Positions 63,409 to 64,000 of a stretch of DNA of 64,000 nt are shown one piece after another; position 1 is the stretch's first letter; the number at the start of each line of letters is the position of its first letter. The position numbers and the translations under genes are program-made. A model generated the notes under the pieces. That model was not told the origin of the DNA and made no database searches. It saw only the letters and a list, made by a program, of their open reading frames with translations. The DNA is from Oxalobacteraceae bacterium CAVE-383. Its GTDB lineage: Bacteria; Pseudomonadota; Gammaproteobacteria; Burkholderiales; Burkholderiaceae_D. The stretch covers positions 868,001 to 932,000 of the forward strand of contig REGP01000001.1 of NCBI GenBank assembly GCA_004134995.1, read 5' to 3'.

Positions 63409-63445
63409 TTTCTTATATGTGGAACAATATTCCTTTATACGGAAC
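63409..63445 (+). promoter_or_regulatory. Operator pair C (two 17-mers, 20 bp apart)
   Basis: TTTCTTATATGTGGAAC (63409-63425) and ATTCCTTTATACGGAAC (63429-63445) end 6 bp before a TTGACA -35 box. This position suits an activator or a repressor that interferes with polymerase. Confidence 0.65.
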
Positions 63446-63451
63446 TGCCAA

Positions 63452-63480
63452 TTGACATCGCAGTACTTAGATTTTATAGT
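63452..63480 (+). promoter_or_regulatory. Sigma-70 promoter of the hydrolase gene
   Basis: TTGACA (63452-63457) and TATAGT (63475-63480) are separated by 17 bp, matching the consensus at 11 of 12 positions. Transcription would start near 63487, giving a leader of about 80 bases before the ATG at 63570. Confidence 0.85.
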
Positions 63481-63569
63481 CCGTCATCAAATAAAGTCCT
63501 CCAAGTTCACCGCAAGCAATCTCGATCTTCAAGAAAGCTGTTAAAAAAAATCACATTCCAAGAAAGCGC

Positions 63570-64000
63570 ATGATGGCCATTGATACACTGATTCCCGCAC
63601 GTACCGCTGTATTGTTTTTCGATATGTTGAATGGCCACGTCAAAAAAGACGATCCGAAAACGCAGGCGCGTTACCAGCCGGTGGTTGCCGCCGCCAGCCA
63701 GGTATTGCAGGCGGCGCGCGCGAACAGCATGATGGTGGCCTACGCCGCCGCCAACCATCGCGCCGACAACGCCACCACCGGACAAACCATCCGCGACACC
63801 AACGGCCGGCTGCAGCCGATTCCGCTGGAGCAAAACCAGAAGCCGATCTTCAAGCCTGTGGTCTCCGGCGGCACCTGGGAATCGGCCGTTATCGATGAAT
63901 TGGCGCCGGCGCCGGAAGATTACCTCATTCCGAAATACCGCTGGAGCGCTTTCTACCAGACCTATCTGGACCTGGCGCTGCGCACGCGCGGCATCAATAC
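63570..64000 (+). CDS. Isochorismatase-family cysteine hydrolase (3' end outside window)
   Basis: The frame starts at ATG ATG (63570) and is open to the window edge, giving 143 residues. The family Asp is D18 in LFFDMLNGHV and the Lys is K122 in IPKYRWSAFY; the nucleophilic Cys would fall beyond the window. It is the third member of the family here and is clearly different from the biuret hydrolase pair: it has no PYPWPY opening and reads NGHVKK in place of TDFCG. The substrate cannot be told. It stands behind a strong promoter and operator pair C. Confidence 0.85.
   Translation, partial: MMAIDTLIPARTAVLFFDMLNGHVKKDDPKTQARYQPVVAAASQVLQAARANSMMVAYAAANHRADNATTGQTIRDTNGRLQPIPLEQNQKPIFKPVVSGGTWESAVIDELAPAPEDYLIPKYRWSAFYQTYLDLALRTRGIN

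Larger units (their letters stand above)
63023..63569 (+). other. Long regulatory intergenic region
   Basis: 547 bp that hold the SDR terminator (63051-63090), operator pair B (63103-63140), operator pair C (63409-63445) and a near-perfect sigma-70 promoter (63452-63480). The stretch from about 63141 to 63400 is AT-rich and has no gene that I can support; it could hold an unrecognised small RNA. Confidence 0.6.

Noticed and set aside
1..64000. tRNA or rRNA genes, insertion sequences, CRISPR arrays
   Set aside because: No cloverleaf, rRNA-like stretch, transposase motif or regularly spaced repeat was found by reading; a tool-based scan could still find a divergent tRNA.

Overview
The window looks like chromosomal DNA of a GC-rich Gram-negative betaproteobacterium, most likely Burkholderiales and plausibly Oxalobacteraceae. 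The evidence is three trimeric porins ending in aromatic residues, a Bug-type TctCBA transporter, a DoxX/XapX pair, several QseBC/TctDE-type two-component systems and uniformly high GC coding sequence. I saw no tRNA, rRNA, insertion sequence, prophage or CRISPR array. The lineage is inferred from gene content only.

Layout. 0-2.7 kb: the end of an amidohydrolase, then DoxX and XapX membrane proteins. 2.9-12.3 kb: a one-strand ureide (biuret-type) catabolic cluster with allophanate hydrolase, a BMP-type ABC importer, biuret hydrolase, a second cysteine hydrolase, an AtzH/HpxZ-like protein and a GntR/FCD regulator. 12.3-13.6 kb: an orphan ATP-grasp-like protein. 13.6-16.5 kb: an SsuABC/TauABC-type importer. 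16.6-27.2 kb: three porins, two RR/HK pairs, a ChrA and a thioesterase. 27.3-31.1 kb: an orphan ParB-like protein, an orphan solute-binding protein and a diguanylate cyclase. 31-34 kb: tctCBA. 34-39 kb: two MFS exporters, a SnoaL-like protein, a LysR regulator and a metallophosphatase. 39-41 kb: a third RR/HK pair. 41.4-48.5 kb: FetAB and an RND tripartite pump. 48.5-54.1 kb: an unusual surface-polysaccharide locus (YaiO-type outer-membrane protein, GT2 fused to a hydrolase-like domain, ATP-grasp enzyme, PIG-L deacetylase). 54.5-57.1 kb: dmeF/dmeR metal efflux and a second ChrA. 57.1-64 kb: an Fe/thiamine-type ABC importer, two SDRs and the start of a third isochorismatase-family hydrolase.

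How the parts work together. In the first cluster an importer brings in a small ureide, BiuH converts biuret to allophanate, and AtzF converts allophanate to ammonia and CO2. The FCD regulator probably acts at a CTTG-TATT-CAAG site beside the allophanate hydrolase start. The 48.5-54.1 kb locus resembles E. coli yaiO/yaiP/yaiS but adds an ATP-grasp enzyme and joins the glycosyltransferase to a TIM-barrel-like domain through a Tat-like segment. It is my best candidate for an undescribed system: cytoplasmic deacetylation of an amino sugar, possible re-acylation, synthase-coupled trimming and export. At 62-63.5 kb three pairs of 17-bp near-palindromes, each pair spaced 20-21 bp, suggest a local regulon whose regulator lies outside the window.

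A second pattern is the frequency of short tandem duplications (11-19 bp) at gene junctions, sometimes supplying stop codons.
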